64,000 nt of DNA from Bordetella genomosp. 1 (GTDB lineage Bacteria; Pseudomonadota; Gammaproteobacteria; Burkholderiales; Burkholderiaceae_B). Location: positions 186,001 to 250,000 of the forward strand of contig NZ_NEVL01000004.1 in NCBI RefSeq assembly GCF_002261335.1, read 5' to 3'. The translations under genes were made by a program, and so were the position numbers. Under the pieces are notes generated by a model. That model was not told where the DNA came from, ran no database searches, and worked only from the letters and a program-made list of their open reading frames with translations. Positions 27,837-36,107 of the stretch are shown here, piece after piece. Every line of letters begins with the position of its first letter. Position 1 is the first letter of the stretch.

Positions 27837-27858
27837 AGGTGAAAATCCCGTTTATACT
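27830..27858 (+). promoter_or_regulatory. Rightward promoter at the 5' end of rnr
   Basis: TTGCCA (27830-27835) and TATACT (27853-27858) are 17 bases apart. It fires away from rnr into the 270-base stretch before tRNA-Leu, and its -10 overlaps the leftward TATAAA, so the two would compete. It could drive the small frame at 27913 and the tRNA at 28132. Confidence 0.5.
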
Positions 27859-27912
27859 GCGCAGCTCTGTGGTCAGCCCAGCGGCGACACTGCAGCAGAA
27901 AAGTGATACTCG

Positions 27913-28005
27913 ATGCATGAAGCACAGGTAGCTAGTCTACATGAGCAAATCGCAAAAGAGATTGCGCGAGAGGTGATTGAAAATGCCCTCGATCGCGTCG
28001 ATTGA
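27913..28005 (+). CDS. Putative 30-residue helical peptide
   Basis: ATG 27913 opens a 30-codon frame ending TGA at 28005. The peptide (MHEAQVASLHEQ then IAKEIAREVIENALDRVD) is charged, free of Gly and Pro, and would form one amphipathic helix. It lies 55 bases after a good promoter in a stretch with noticeably lower GC than its surroundings. There is no strong Shine-Dalgarno, so translation is uncertain. No family is recognised. Confidence 0.3.
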   Translation: MHEAQVASLHEQIAKEIAREVIENALDRVD

Positions 28006-28131
28006 AAATCCCGGTGATTCAGATCGAAGCGAGCGGAGCAGATCGAAAGCCTTGCGCCCACGCATTTGCATACCGGCCAAGAACGGTGTGCCAGGCGAGA
28101 TCTCGGCAGGGTAGCACGGCTCTGATACAGT

Positions 28132-28216
28132 GCCCAGGTGGCGGAATTGGTAGACGCGCACGGTTCAGGTCCGTGTGCCGAAAGGTGTGGAGGTTCGAGT
28201 CCTCTCCTGGGCACCA
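28132..28216 (+). tRNA. tRNA-Leu(CAG), copy 1
   Basis: An 85-base class II tRNA with encoded CCA: acceptor GCCCAGG pairs CCTGGGC, anticodon stem-loop centred on CAG, a long variable arm (TGTGCCGAAAGGTGTGGAGG, loop GAAA) and T-loop GTTCGAGTCC. It differs from copies 2 and 3 by one base in the variable-arm region (CCGAAAGG against CCGCAAGG). Confidence 0.95.
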
Positions 28217-28268
28217 CAGTTTCAGTCGGCATGACGCGCAACGCGCGGCACGCTGCAGCAGCAAGAGA

Positions 28269-28302
28269 AAACCCCGAAGCCCAGGCTTCGGGGTTTTTGT
28301 TT
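28269..28302 (+). terminator. Rho-independent terminator after tRNA-Leu copy 1
   Basis: A 10-bp core stem (28272-28281 with 28284-28293), extended by A-T pairs, runs into TTTTTGTTTTTG. The DTW-domain gene converges on it from the right. Confidence 0.88.
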
Positions 28303-28364
28303 TTGCGCCCCACCCTCTTGCCCTCCGTTGCGCGCACAGCGATTGCGGCCGCAACGGATCCGGA

Positions 28365-29012
28365 TCAGGCCGCCCCGCCGCGCGATCCGCAGCGCGCCAC
28401 GTGATGGCGCTGATACACCTCCTCGCCCATCGCCGCGATCTGCTGCGCCACCAGCCGCTCGAACGGCGCCAGCAGCGCGTCGTACTGCCGCGTGCCTTCG
28501 AGCGCGTTGAGCGCGGCCGCCACGGCCTCGATCGACGACACCGCGCCCTCGGCGTCGGCGTGCCGCACGCGATAGCGCGTCTGCGCCACGCCGTCGAGCG
28601 TGATGCGCGGCAAGGCGGCCAGCGCCGGATGGTCGCGCAACATGCCGCGGGCGTGGCGCCAGGTGCCGTCGGGCACCACCAACTGGATCTCTCCCGCCTT
28701 CTCCGGCGCCTGCGCCGTGCCCTGCGCGAGGCGCGCCGCCAGCGTGCTCGCCGGCACGGCGTCCTCGCCGGGAAACAGCAGCCAGCTCTCGCACCCGGGC
28801 CGCTGCCACAGGCTCGCGTCGAAGGTCTTGCCCACGACCATTTCCGCGTGCGCCAGCCCCAGCACCGCGAGCCGGGCGGTGTTGAGCGCATGCCGGGCCT
28901 CGTCGGGATGCTGCAGCACCAGCACGCGGACACGGTTCCGCAGCGCCGGAATGGCGGAGCAGAGACAAAGCGCGAGCGGACGCAGGCAACGCGGACAGAC
29001 GGGACGGGGCAT
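28365..29012 (-). CDS. DTW-domain tRNA-uridine aminocarboxypropyltransferase
   Basis: The 215-residue protein belongs to the DTW family (TapT/YfiP type), which makes acp3U in the variable loop of some tRNAs from SAM. Family signs: an N-terminal zinc-like cluster CPRCLRPLALCLC, then LVLQHPDEARHALNTARLA, and the name motif in VVPDGTWRHARGML with the Asp-x-Thr-Trp pattern. The C-terminal helix IEAVAAALNALEG is also typical. ATG 29012 is used; longer in-frame starts run through a neighbouring tRNA and are unlikely. It sits between tRNA-Leu genes, whose long variable arms are not the known target. Confidence 0.87.
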   Translation of the reverse strand: MPRPVCPRCLRPLALCLCSAIPALRNRVRVLVLQHPDEARHALNTARLAVLGLAHAEMVVGKTFDASLWQRPGCESWLLFPGEDAVPASTLAARLAQGTAQAPEKAGEIQLVVPDGTWRHARGMLRDHPALAALPRITLDGVAQTRYRVRHADAEGAVSSIEAVAAALNALEGTRQYDALLAPFERLVAQQIAAMGEEVYQRHHVARCGSRGGAA

Positions 29013-29207
29013 GGTGCGGGCAAGGCAAAGACGGGCCGGACATCGGTGTCCGATACAGGCGCAAGCATACCGGGTCGCCCGCCCCCGCATCCTCCGGCGC
29101 GGCTCGCCCGCTGCCCGCGGGGCGGGGCGATGCCAGTGGCTGCTGCCCGTATCCGCCGCCCGTATCCGCCTTCCCCAAGACGCCCCGTCACCAAAAAACC
29201 ACGAAAC

Positions 29208-29236
29208 TTGCACAACCCGGAAAAAGTGTGCATAAT
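29208..29236 (+). promoter_or_regulatory. Promoter of tRNA-Leu copy 2
   Basis: TTGCAC (29208-29213) and CATAAT (29231-29236) are 17 bases apart; the tRNA begins 41 bases later. The stretch AAAGTGTGCATAAT is repeated before copy 3. Confidence 0.65.
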
Positions 29237-29276
29237 CTCGCTTCTGTTGATTTTGACGGCAACGCCAAAACACAGA

Positions 29277-29361
29277 GCCCAGGTGGCGGAATTGGTAGAC
29301 GCGCACGGTTCAGGTCCGTGTGCCGCAAGGTGTGGAGGTTCGAGTCCTCTCCTGGGCACCA
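29277..29361 (+). tRNA. tRNA-Leu(CAG), copy 2
   Basis: Identical over 85 bases to copy 3, with encoded CCA, anticodon CAG and class II variable arm. It has its own promoter and terminator. Confidence 0.95.
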
Positions 29362-29370
29362 ATAATTCCC

Positions 29371-29402
29371 AAAAAGGCCCGTACGAAAGTACGGGCCTTT
29401 TT
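29371..29402 (+). terminator. Terminator of tRNA-Leu copy 2
   Basis: Stem GGCCCGTAC (29376-29384) pairs GTACGGGCC (29389-29397) with a GAAA loop, A tract before and five Ts after. Same hairpin as those at 29783 and 29940. Confidence 0.88.
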
Positions 29403-29605
29403 GCTTTGTACGCCCAGGAAGGAAAGCGCCTGCGCGCTTTCCGTGGGGACGAGAAAGGTTGCGCTTGCAAGCGCAACCATCCCGAGACGCTCAAACGCCC
29501 CCCTTCTTTCACCGCAAATCACTGACGCGCATCGCGCATCCCGGCAGCGTGATCGGCGCATTTCAATGTGCGCATAAAAATATTTTCGAAAAACGGCGTT
29601 TTCGC

Positions 29606-29634
29606 GTGCACGCATTCAAAAAAGTGTGCATAAT
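29606..29634 (+). promoter_or_regulatory. Promoter of tRNA-Leu copy 3
   Basis: GTGCAC (29606-29611) and CATAAT (29629-29634), 17-base spacer. The -10 region is a copy of that before tRNA-Leu copy 2. Confidence 0.58.
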
Positions 29635-29684
29635 TCGCCTCCTGCTGATTTGACGCGACGGCAACGCCGCAGAGATTCAACAGA

Positions 29685-29769
29685 GCCCAGGTGGCGGAAT
29701 TGGTAGACGCGCACGGTTCAGGTCCGTGTGCCGCAAGGTGTGGAGGTTCGAGTCCTCTCCTGGGCACCA
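29685..29769 (+). tRNA. tRNA-Leu(CAG), copy 3
   Basis: Same 85-base sequence as copy 2, encoded CCA included, with matching upstream and downstream flanks, so this is a local duplication of the whole transcription unit. Confidence 0.95.
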
Positions 29770-29778
29770 TAATTCCTC

Positions 29779-29808
29779 AAAAGGCCCGTACGAAAGTACG
29801 GGCCTTTT
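29779..29808 (+). terminator. Terminator of tRNA-Leu copy 3
   Basis: Stem 29783-29791 with 29796-29804, loop GAAA, followed by TTTT. Confidence 0.85.
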
Positions 29809-29904
29809 GCTTTTCTACGCCCAGGAAGGAAAGCGCCTGCGCGCTTTCCGCGAGGACGAGAAAGGTTGCGCGTGCAAGCGCAACCGGGGTCGCGCCCGTG
29901 TGAC

Positions 29905-29925
29905 CGAGTCCTCTCCTGGGCACCA
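29905..29925 (+). pseudogene. tRNA-Leu relic (3' 21 bases only)
   Basis: The last 21 bases of tRNA-Leu (T-arm 3' side, acceptor 3' strand, CCA) recur with no 5' part, directly followed by the terminator block. The flank after the CCA matches copy 2 (AATAATTCCC), not copy 3. This is a deletion scar or unequal-recombination product and cannot make a tRNA. Confidence 0.85.
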
Positions 29926-29934
29926 ATAATTCCC

Positions 29935-29965
29935 AAAAAGGCCCGTACGAAAGTACGGGCCTTTT
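29935..29965 (+). terminator. Orphan terminator after the tRNA-Leu relic
   Basis: Stem 29940-29948 with 29953-29961, loop GAAA, then TTTT. Third copy of the tRNA-Leu terminator. Confidence 0.8.
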
Positions 29966-30037
29966 GCTTTTCTACGCCCAGGAAGGAAAGCGCCTGCCTC
30001 GCCCTCCCACGGTTGCGCCTGCAACCGCCCACAAAAA

Positions 30038-30058
30038 AAGCCCGCGCGCGGCGGGCTT
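30038..30058 (-). terminator. Terminator of the GNAT gene
   Basis: On the minus strand an 8-bp stem (30051-30058 with 30038-30045) is followed by a run of Ts from the A tract at 30033-30039. Confidence 0.75.
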
Positions 30059-30081
30059 CATGCCGGATGCGACGGGCAGCC

Positions 30082-30522
30082 TCAGCCGCCGAACACGCGC
30101 GTCATCACGACGTGGGGGATGCCGGCCTCGACGAACTCGTCGCCTTCGGCCTGGAAGCCGTGGGCCTCGTAGAAGCCCTTGGCATGGCTCTGCGCGTGCA
30201 GCACCAGCATGCGGTGGCCGTCGCCGTGACCCTGCTGGATCAGGGCGTCGAGGATCTGCCCGCCCACGCCGGTGCCGCGCGCCAGCTTGCGCACGGCCAT
30301 GCGGCCGATGTGGCCGTCCGGCAGCAGGCGACCGGTGCCCAGCACGCGGTTGGCGGCGTCGTAGGCAACGGCGTGCACGCTGACCGCGTCGTCGTCATCG
30401 AGCTCGATTTCGGGCGGCACGGCCTGTTCCTGCACGAACACCTCGAAGCGTACGGTGCTCGCGTCGTCGCGCAGCCTGTCCCAGGTGCCCAGCACGATGC
30501 GGATTTCAACGGGCTTGCTCAT
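30082..30522 (-). CDS. GNAT-family N-acetyltransferase (ElaA-like)
   Basis: The 146-residue protein has the GNAT core: a strand with VVEG-like ending in NRVLGTGRLLPDGHIGRMAV, then the acetyl-CoA loop RGTGVGGQILDALIQQG, and the last helix MLVLHAQSHAKGFYEAHGFQAEG. The short strand arrangement and DAVSVHAVAYD segment resemble the ElaA/YjcF group, whose substrate is unknown. ATG 30522 has GGGGAAGAG nine bases upstream; an in-frame start at 30597 is rejected. Divergent from the AEC transporter. Confidence 0.87.
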   Translation of the reverse strand: MSKPVEIRIVLGTWDRLRDDASTVRFEVFVQEQAVPPEIELDDDDAVSVHAVAYDAANRVLGTGRLLPDGHIGRMAVRKLARGTGVGGQILDALIQQGHGDGHRMLVLHAQSHAKGFYEAHGFQAEGDEFVEAGIPHVVMTRVFGG

Positions 30523-30672
30523 GTCTCTTCCCCTTCTACAACTTGGATCGAAATTGCGATGACATCGATTGTCGCACCGCCAGGGGGCCGCGCGCACGCG
30601 CGGGCGCCGCGCTGCCAGTAGAATGGGCGCCTCCCGCCCTCCCCTGTCTGCGCCACGCTACGCCGCCCGCCC

Positions 30673-31617
30673 ATGTCCGCCGTTCTCAATGCCGCGTTTC
30701 CGGTGTTCGCCCTGATCCTGACGGGCTGGCTGGCGGCCCGATTCAAGGTGCTCGGCGAGTCCGCGACTCAGGCGCTCAACCGCTACGTGGTGTACCTGTC
30801 GCTGCCGGCACTGCTGTTTCGCGCGATGGCCAACGCCGACCTGTCGCAGCTGAATCACTGGGGCTATATCGGCGCGTTCTGGGGGGGCATCTGCGCCACG
30901 TTCCTGCTGGCGTTCCTGCCGCTGGGCCGGCGCGGCCTGGCCCTGAGCGATCGCACGCTCGACGGCCTGGCCGGCGCGTACGCCAACGCCGGCTACATGG
31001 GCATCCCGCTGTGCCTCGCCCTGCTCGGACCGGCCAGCCTGCCGCCCTCGATCATCGCCACGCTGCTCACGGCCTGCGCCCTGTTCGCGGTGTCCATCGC
31101 CATCATCGAATTCGACCAGCATCGCGACCGCCACTGGACCGGCACGCTGGCCAAGGTGGCGCGCGCCCTGGCCCGCAATCCGCTGCTGGTCGCGCCCCTG
31201 CTGGGCCTCGCGCTCGCCGTGGCCGGTGTGCACGTGCCGAGCGGCGTCGATCACTACCTGGAACTGCTGGGCGCCTCCGCCAGCCCCTGCGCGCTGGTCA
31301 CGATCGGCCTGTTCCTGGCGCAGACGCCGGCCGCATCGGGCCGCGGCGCGGTCGGCCGCATGGTGTTCGCCAAGCTGCTGGTGCAGCCCGCCGTGACCGC
31401 CTGGCTGGCGTTCCGCGTGTTCGACATGCCCGACGTCTGGGCCTGGACCGCCGTGCTGATGGCCGCGTTGCCGATCGGCACGGGCCCCTTCATGCTGGCG
31501 CAGATGTACGGCCGCGATGCGGGCGCCACCTCGCGTGCCATCCTGGTCTCGACCATCATTTCCGTCCTCACCGTCAGCCTGCTGGTCGCCTGGGTCAGCA
31601 GCCACCCGCTCGCCTGA
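30673..31617 (+). CDS. AEC (auxin efflux carrier) family transporter
   Basis: The 314-residue protein has ten hydrophobic segments in the five-plus-five layout of AEC carriers. The N-terminal halves end in [20 protein letters not shown] and the broken helix [19 protein letters not shown], both typical. Bacterial AEC members export or import dicarboxylates such as malate or malonate. arsB-like follows after 13 bases, suggesting an operon. Substrate unknown. Confidence 0.88.
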   Translation: MSAVLNAAFPVFALILTGWLAARFKVLGESATQALNRYVVYLSLPALLFRAMANADLSQLNHWGYIGAFWGGICATFLLAFLPLGRRGLALSDRTLDGLAGAYANAGYMGIPLCLALLGPASLPPSIIATLLTACALFAVSIAIIEFDQHRDRHWTGTLAKVARALARNPLLVAPLLGLALAVAGVHVPSGVDHYLELLGASASPCALVTIGLFLAQTPAASGRGAVGRMVFAKLLVQPAVTAWLAFRVFDMPDVWAWTAVLMAALPIGTGPFMLAQMYGRDAGATSRAILVSTIISVLTVSLLVAWVSSHPLA

Positions 31618-31630
31618 TCCCTACGCCGCC

Positions 31631-32941
<1,311 letters not shown>

Positions 32942-32992
32942 TTACTTTTAATTATTAAAAAATCAAAATCAAATAGTTAACGAAATTAAGGG
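32942..32992. other. Extremely AT-rich tract
   Basis: About 50 bases directly after the arsB stop are almost all A and T in a genome of roughly two-thirds GC, followed by GGGTTGACCC. It may be an upstream-element-like stretch for the yeeE gene or a binding site for a nucleoid protein. No clear -10 was found. Confidence 0.4.
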
Positions 32993-33072
32993 TTGACCCT
33001 AAACTGGCGCCATCACCCTACAGGGCGCCCAGCGAGACGCGAGCGCCCTTTCATCGTTCGGAAAGCGCGCCC

Positions 33073-34299
33073 ATGAGCAACCCCGCCTCCACCCTCTCGT
33101 ATCCCGCGGCCCTGCCGCCGATCCAGATCAACCGCAAGCCGCTGTGGGTCGCCCTGGCCCTGCTGGCGATCGGCGCCGTCTACCTGACCCAGAGCGTGAG
33201 CCTGCGCCAGAGCGCGCTGTGGATCATCGGCGCGCTGCTGGGCGTGGCCCTCTACCACGCCTCGTTCGGCTTCACCCAGGCCTGGCGCGTGTTCGTGGCC
33301 GACCGCCGCGGCGCCGGGTTGCGCGCGCAGATGTTCATGCTCGCGCTGGGCGTGCTGCTGTTTTTCCCGGTGCTGTCGCAAGGCAGCCTGTTCGGCCAGC
33401 CGGTCAATGGTTTCGTGTCGCCCCCGGGGGTGTCGGTCGTGCTGGGCGCGTTCCTGTTCGGCATCGGCATGCAGCTCGGCGGCGGCTGCGCCTCGGGCAC
33501 GCTATTCGCGGTGGGCGGCGGCAACACCCGCATGATCGTGACGCTGGTGTTCTTCATCATCGGCTCGGTCATCGCGACGGCCAACTTCGACTGGTGGTCC
33601 AACCTGCCGGCGATGGCGCCGACCTCGCTGGTCAAGACCTGGGGCGTGGGCACCGCGCTCGCCGCCAACCTGGCCGTGTTCGCGTTCATCGCCTGGGTCA
33701 CGACCGTGCTCGAGAAGCGCCGTCACGGCCACCTGATCTCGTTCGCCTCGCGCACCGCCCGCCCCGCCTCGTTCCTGCAGGGCCCGTGGTCGCTGCTGTG
33801 GGGCGGCGTCGCGCTGGTGCTGCTCAACTTCGCCACGCTGGCCCTGGCCGGCCGGCCCTGGGGCATCACCTCCGCGTTTGCGCTGTGGGGCGCCAAGGCC
33901 TACGACGCGATCGGCGGCGACGTGGCGAGCTGGACCTATTGGGCCAAGCAGGCCGCCTCGTTGAACGCCCCGCTGCGCCAGGACGTGACGACCGTGATGG
34001 ACATCGGCCTGATGCCGGGCGCCCTCGCGGCCGCCTCGGCCGCCGGCAAGTTCGCGCCCATCTGGAAGGTGCCGGCGCGTTCGCTGGCCGGCGCCGTGAT
34101 CGGCGGCCTGCTGCTCGGCTATGGCGCGCGCCTGGCCTTCGGCTGCAACATCGGTGCCTACTTCAGCGGCATCCTGTCGGGCAGCCTGCATGCCTGGCTG
34201 TGGCTGCCGGCCGCCTTCGTGGGCAGCGCCCTGGGCGTGCGCCTGCGCCCGCTGTTCGGCCTGGCGGTCGAGAAGACGCCGGCCGCCTCCAGCTGCTGA
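33073..34299 (+). CDS. YeeE/YedE (TsuA-like) sulfur transport membrane protein
   Basis: The 408-residue protein has about nine to ten membrane helices and the YeeE/YedE Cys motifs: QLGGGCASGTLFAVGGGNTRM in the first half and AFGCNIGAYFSGILSGSLHAW in the second. In TsuA these Cys residues pass thiosulfate through the membrane. No TusA-like gene follows, unlike the classic tsuA-tsuB pair. Upstream lies the AT-rich tract. Thiosulfate is the best-supported substrate for the family; selenium compounds are another known option. Confidence 0.88.
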   Translation: MSNPASTLSYPAALPPIQINRKPLWVALALLAIGAVYLTQSVSLRQSALWIIGALLGVALYHASFGFTQAWRVFVADRRGAGLRAQMFMLALGVLLFFPVLSQGSLFGQPVNGFVSPPGVSVVLGAFLFGIGMQLGGGCASGTLFAVGGGNTRMIVTLVFFIIGSVIATANFDWWSNLPAMAPTSLVKTWGVGTALAANLAVFAFIAWVTTVLEKRRHGHLISFASRTARPASFLQGPWSLLWGGVALVLLNFATLALAGRPWGITSAFALWGAKAYDAIGGDVASWTYWAKQAASLNAPLRQDVTTVMDIGLMPGALAAASAAGKFAPIWKVPARSLAGAVIGGLLLGYGARLAFGCNIGAYFSGILSGSLHAWLWLPAAFVGSALGVRLRPLFGLAVEKTPAASSC

Positions 34300-34320
34300 G
34301 CACGCTCGGCCCTCGCCTCG

Positions 34321-34343
34321 AAGCCCGGCCTCGCGCCGGGCTT
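34321..34343 (+). terminator. Probable terminator after yeeE-like gene
   Basis: A 9-bp perfect stem (34321-34329 with 34335-34343, loop CTCGC) follows the stop by 21 bases; the T tract is weak. Confidence 0.5.
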
Positions 34344-34441
34344 GTGCATTTGGAAAGCAGAATCCCGCGCGGCGCTCACGCTGGCGTCAGCACGGCTCTG
34401 GTATGGTGGATGCCCTCAGCCGCCCCCGGAGAACACAACAA

Positions 34442-36100
34442 ATGCAACAGCTCTTCGGCCGCTACACGGCCTTTGCCCTGATCGTCGTCGCCACCCTCGT
34501 CACCTTCGGCCTCGCCGCCGCCGGCGCGTGGGGCTGGCTCTGGTTCGCCGTGCCGCTCGCCGCGCTCAGCGTGCTGGGGGTCTACGACCTGATCCAGACC
34601 CGCCACGCGATCCGCCGCAACTACCCGGTGATCGGCAATCTGCGCTTCCTGTTCGAATTCATCCGGCCCGAGATCCGCCAGTACTTTCTCGAGGACGACA
34701 CCAACGCCGCGCCGTTCTCGCGCGCCCAGCGCTCGATCGTGTACCAGCGCGCCAAGCAGGACATCGACAAGCGGCCGTTCGGCACGCAGGAGGACGTGTA
34801 CGGCGACCGCTACGAGTGGATCAATCATTCGCTCACGCCGGCCCATATCGAAGACAGCGATTTCCGCGTGATGGTGGGCGGCCCGGACTGTACCCAGCCC
34901 TATTCGATGTCGGCCTTCAACGTGTCGGCCATGAGCTTTGGCGCCCTGTCGGCCAATGCGGTGCTGGCGCTCAACGAGGGCGCCCGCAGCGGCAACTTCG
35001 CGCACGACACCGGCGAGGGCGGCATCAGCCGCTATCACCGCGAACCGGGCGGCGCGCTGGTCTGGAACATCGGCTCGGGCTACTTCGGCTGCCGCGACGC
35101 CTCCGGCCAGTTTTCCGAGGAAGCCTTCGTGCGCAACGCCTGTATGCCGCAGGTGAAGATGATCGAAATCAAGCTGTCGCAGGGCGCCAAGCCCGGCCAC
35201 GGCGGCATCCTGCCGGCGGGCAAGGTCACGCCGGAGATCGCCGAGGCGCGCGGCGTGCCGGCCTGGCAGGACTGCAACTCGCCGTCGAGCCACAGCGCCT
35301 TCGACTCGCCCATCGGCCTGCTGCAGTTCGTGGCGCGACTGCGCAAGCTGTCGGGCGGCAAACCGGTCGGGTTCAAGTTCTGCATGGGCCACCCGTGGGA
35401 ATGGTTCGCCATCGTGAAGGCCATGCTCGAGACCAACATCACGCCCGACTTCATCGTGGTCGACGGCGCCGAGGGCGGCACCGGCGCCGCGCCGGTGGAG
35501 TTCGTGGATCACGTGGGCACGCCCTTGCGCGAGGCCCTGCGGCTGGTGCACAACACCCTGATCGGCGTGAATCTGCGCGACCGCATCCGGATCGGCGCGT
35601 CGGGCAAGATCATCACCGCCTTCGACATGGCGCGCGTGATGGCCATGGGCGCCGACTGGTGCAACGCCGCGCGCGGCTTCATGTTTGCCATCGGCTGCAT
35701 CCAGGCGCAGGCCTGCCATACCGGCAAGTGCCCGACCGGCGTCACCACGCAGGACCCCTTGCGCCAGCGCGCGCTGGTGGTGCCCGACAAGGCGCAGCGC
35801 GTGATGCATTTCCACCGCAACACGCTGCATGCGCTGGCCGAACTGCTTGAGGCCGCGGGACTCACGCATCCGAGTCAGTTGCGTCCGCACCATATTGCGC
35901 GCCGCATCTCCTCATCGGAAGTGCGCCTGTTGTCGGCGCTGTTCCCCGAGCTCGCGCCGGGCGAGCTGCTGCGCGGCGAGTTCCGCCACAACGTGTTCCT
36001 GGTGGGCTGGACCATGGCGCGGGCCGACTCGTTCGCGCCGGCCACCGACATCACCTCGGCGCTGGCCCAGGCCCACGAGCTGGCGCCGGGTCACGCCTGA
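34442..36100 (+). CDS. FMN-binding glutamate synthase family protein
   Basis: The 552-residue protein has one or two N-terminal membrane segments (about residues 8-45) and then the FMN/Fe-S central barrel of glutamate synthase large subunits: MSAFNVSAMSFGALSANAV, TGEGGISRYHR, EIKLSQGAKPGHGGILPAGKV, VVDGAEGGTGAAPVEFVDH, and the cluster-type Cys segment IQAQACHTGKCPTGVTTQDP. It lacks the amidotransferase and C-terminal domains, so it is not a full GltB. The family is widespread; its reaction is not established. It appears monocistronic, with GGAG about ten bases before the ATG. Confidence 0.9.
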   Translation: MQQLFGRYTAFALIVVATLVTFGLAAAGAWGWLWFAVPLAALSVLGVYDLIQTRHAIRRNYPVIGNLRFLFEFIRPEIRQYFLEDDTNAAPFSRAQRSIVYQRAKQDIDKRPFGTQEDVYGDRYEWINHSLTPAHIEDSDFRVMVGGPDCTQPYSMSAFNVSAMSFGALSANAVLALNEGARSGNFAHDTGEGGISRYHREPGGALVWNIGSGYFGCRDASGQFSEEAFVRNACMPQVKMIEIKLSQGAKPGHGGILPAGKVTPEIAEARGVPAWQDCNSPSSHSAFDSPIGLLQFVARLRKLSGGKPVGFKFCMGHPWEWFAIVKAMLETNITPDFIVVDGAEGGTGAAPVEFVDHVGTPLREALRLVHNTLIGVNLRDRIRIGASGKIITAFDMARVMAMGADWCNAARGFMFAIGCIQAQACHTGKCPTGVTTQDPLRQRALVVPDKAQRVMHFHRNTLHALAELLEAAGLTHPSQLRPHHIARRISSSEVRLLSALFPELAPGELLRGEFRHNVFLVGWTMARADSFAPATDITSALAQAHELAPGHA

Positions 36101-36107
36101 ACCCGGC

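Larger units (their letters stand above)
29362..30029 (+). repeat. Three-fold repeated tRNA-Leu downstream block
   Basis: The same block follows tRNA copy 2 (from 29362), copy 3 (from 29770) and the tRNA relic (from 29926): the GAAA-loop terminator, then TACGCCCAGGAAGGAAAGCG. The first two blocks continue with a CGCGCTTTCC inverted repeat and a GGTTGCG-CGCAACC inverted repeat; the third block is shorter there. Copies differ by a few bases, so the duplications are not brand new. Confidence 0.8.

Noticed and set aside
24678-27842. A 1054-codon open frame on the plus strand opposite rlmB and rnr
   Set aside because: It is the antisense of two clear genes; high GC makes such long shadows common. 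Its composition (Arg/His/Gly/Ala/Val-rich without motifs) is that of a shadow frame.
28219-29525. Extended frames that run through the tRNA-Leu genes and the DTW gene
   Set aside because: They would need translation through structured tRNA; the DTW frame from 29012 explains the coding signal.
29277-30029. Evenly repeated units first considered as a CRISPR-like array
   Set aside because: Units are tRNA-Leu genes with terminators; no short identical repeats with unique spacers and no cas genes exist.
34121-34441. In-frame 107-residue N-terminal extension of the FMN glutamate-synthase-like protein
   Set aside because: It would overlap the end of the yeeE-like gene and its terminator; the ATG at 34442 with GGAG fits the membrane anchor start.
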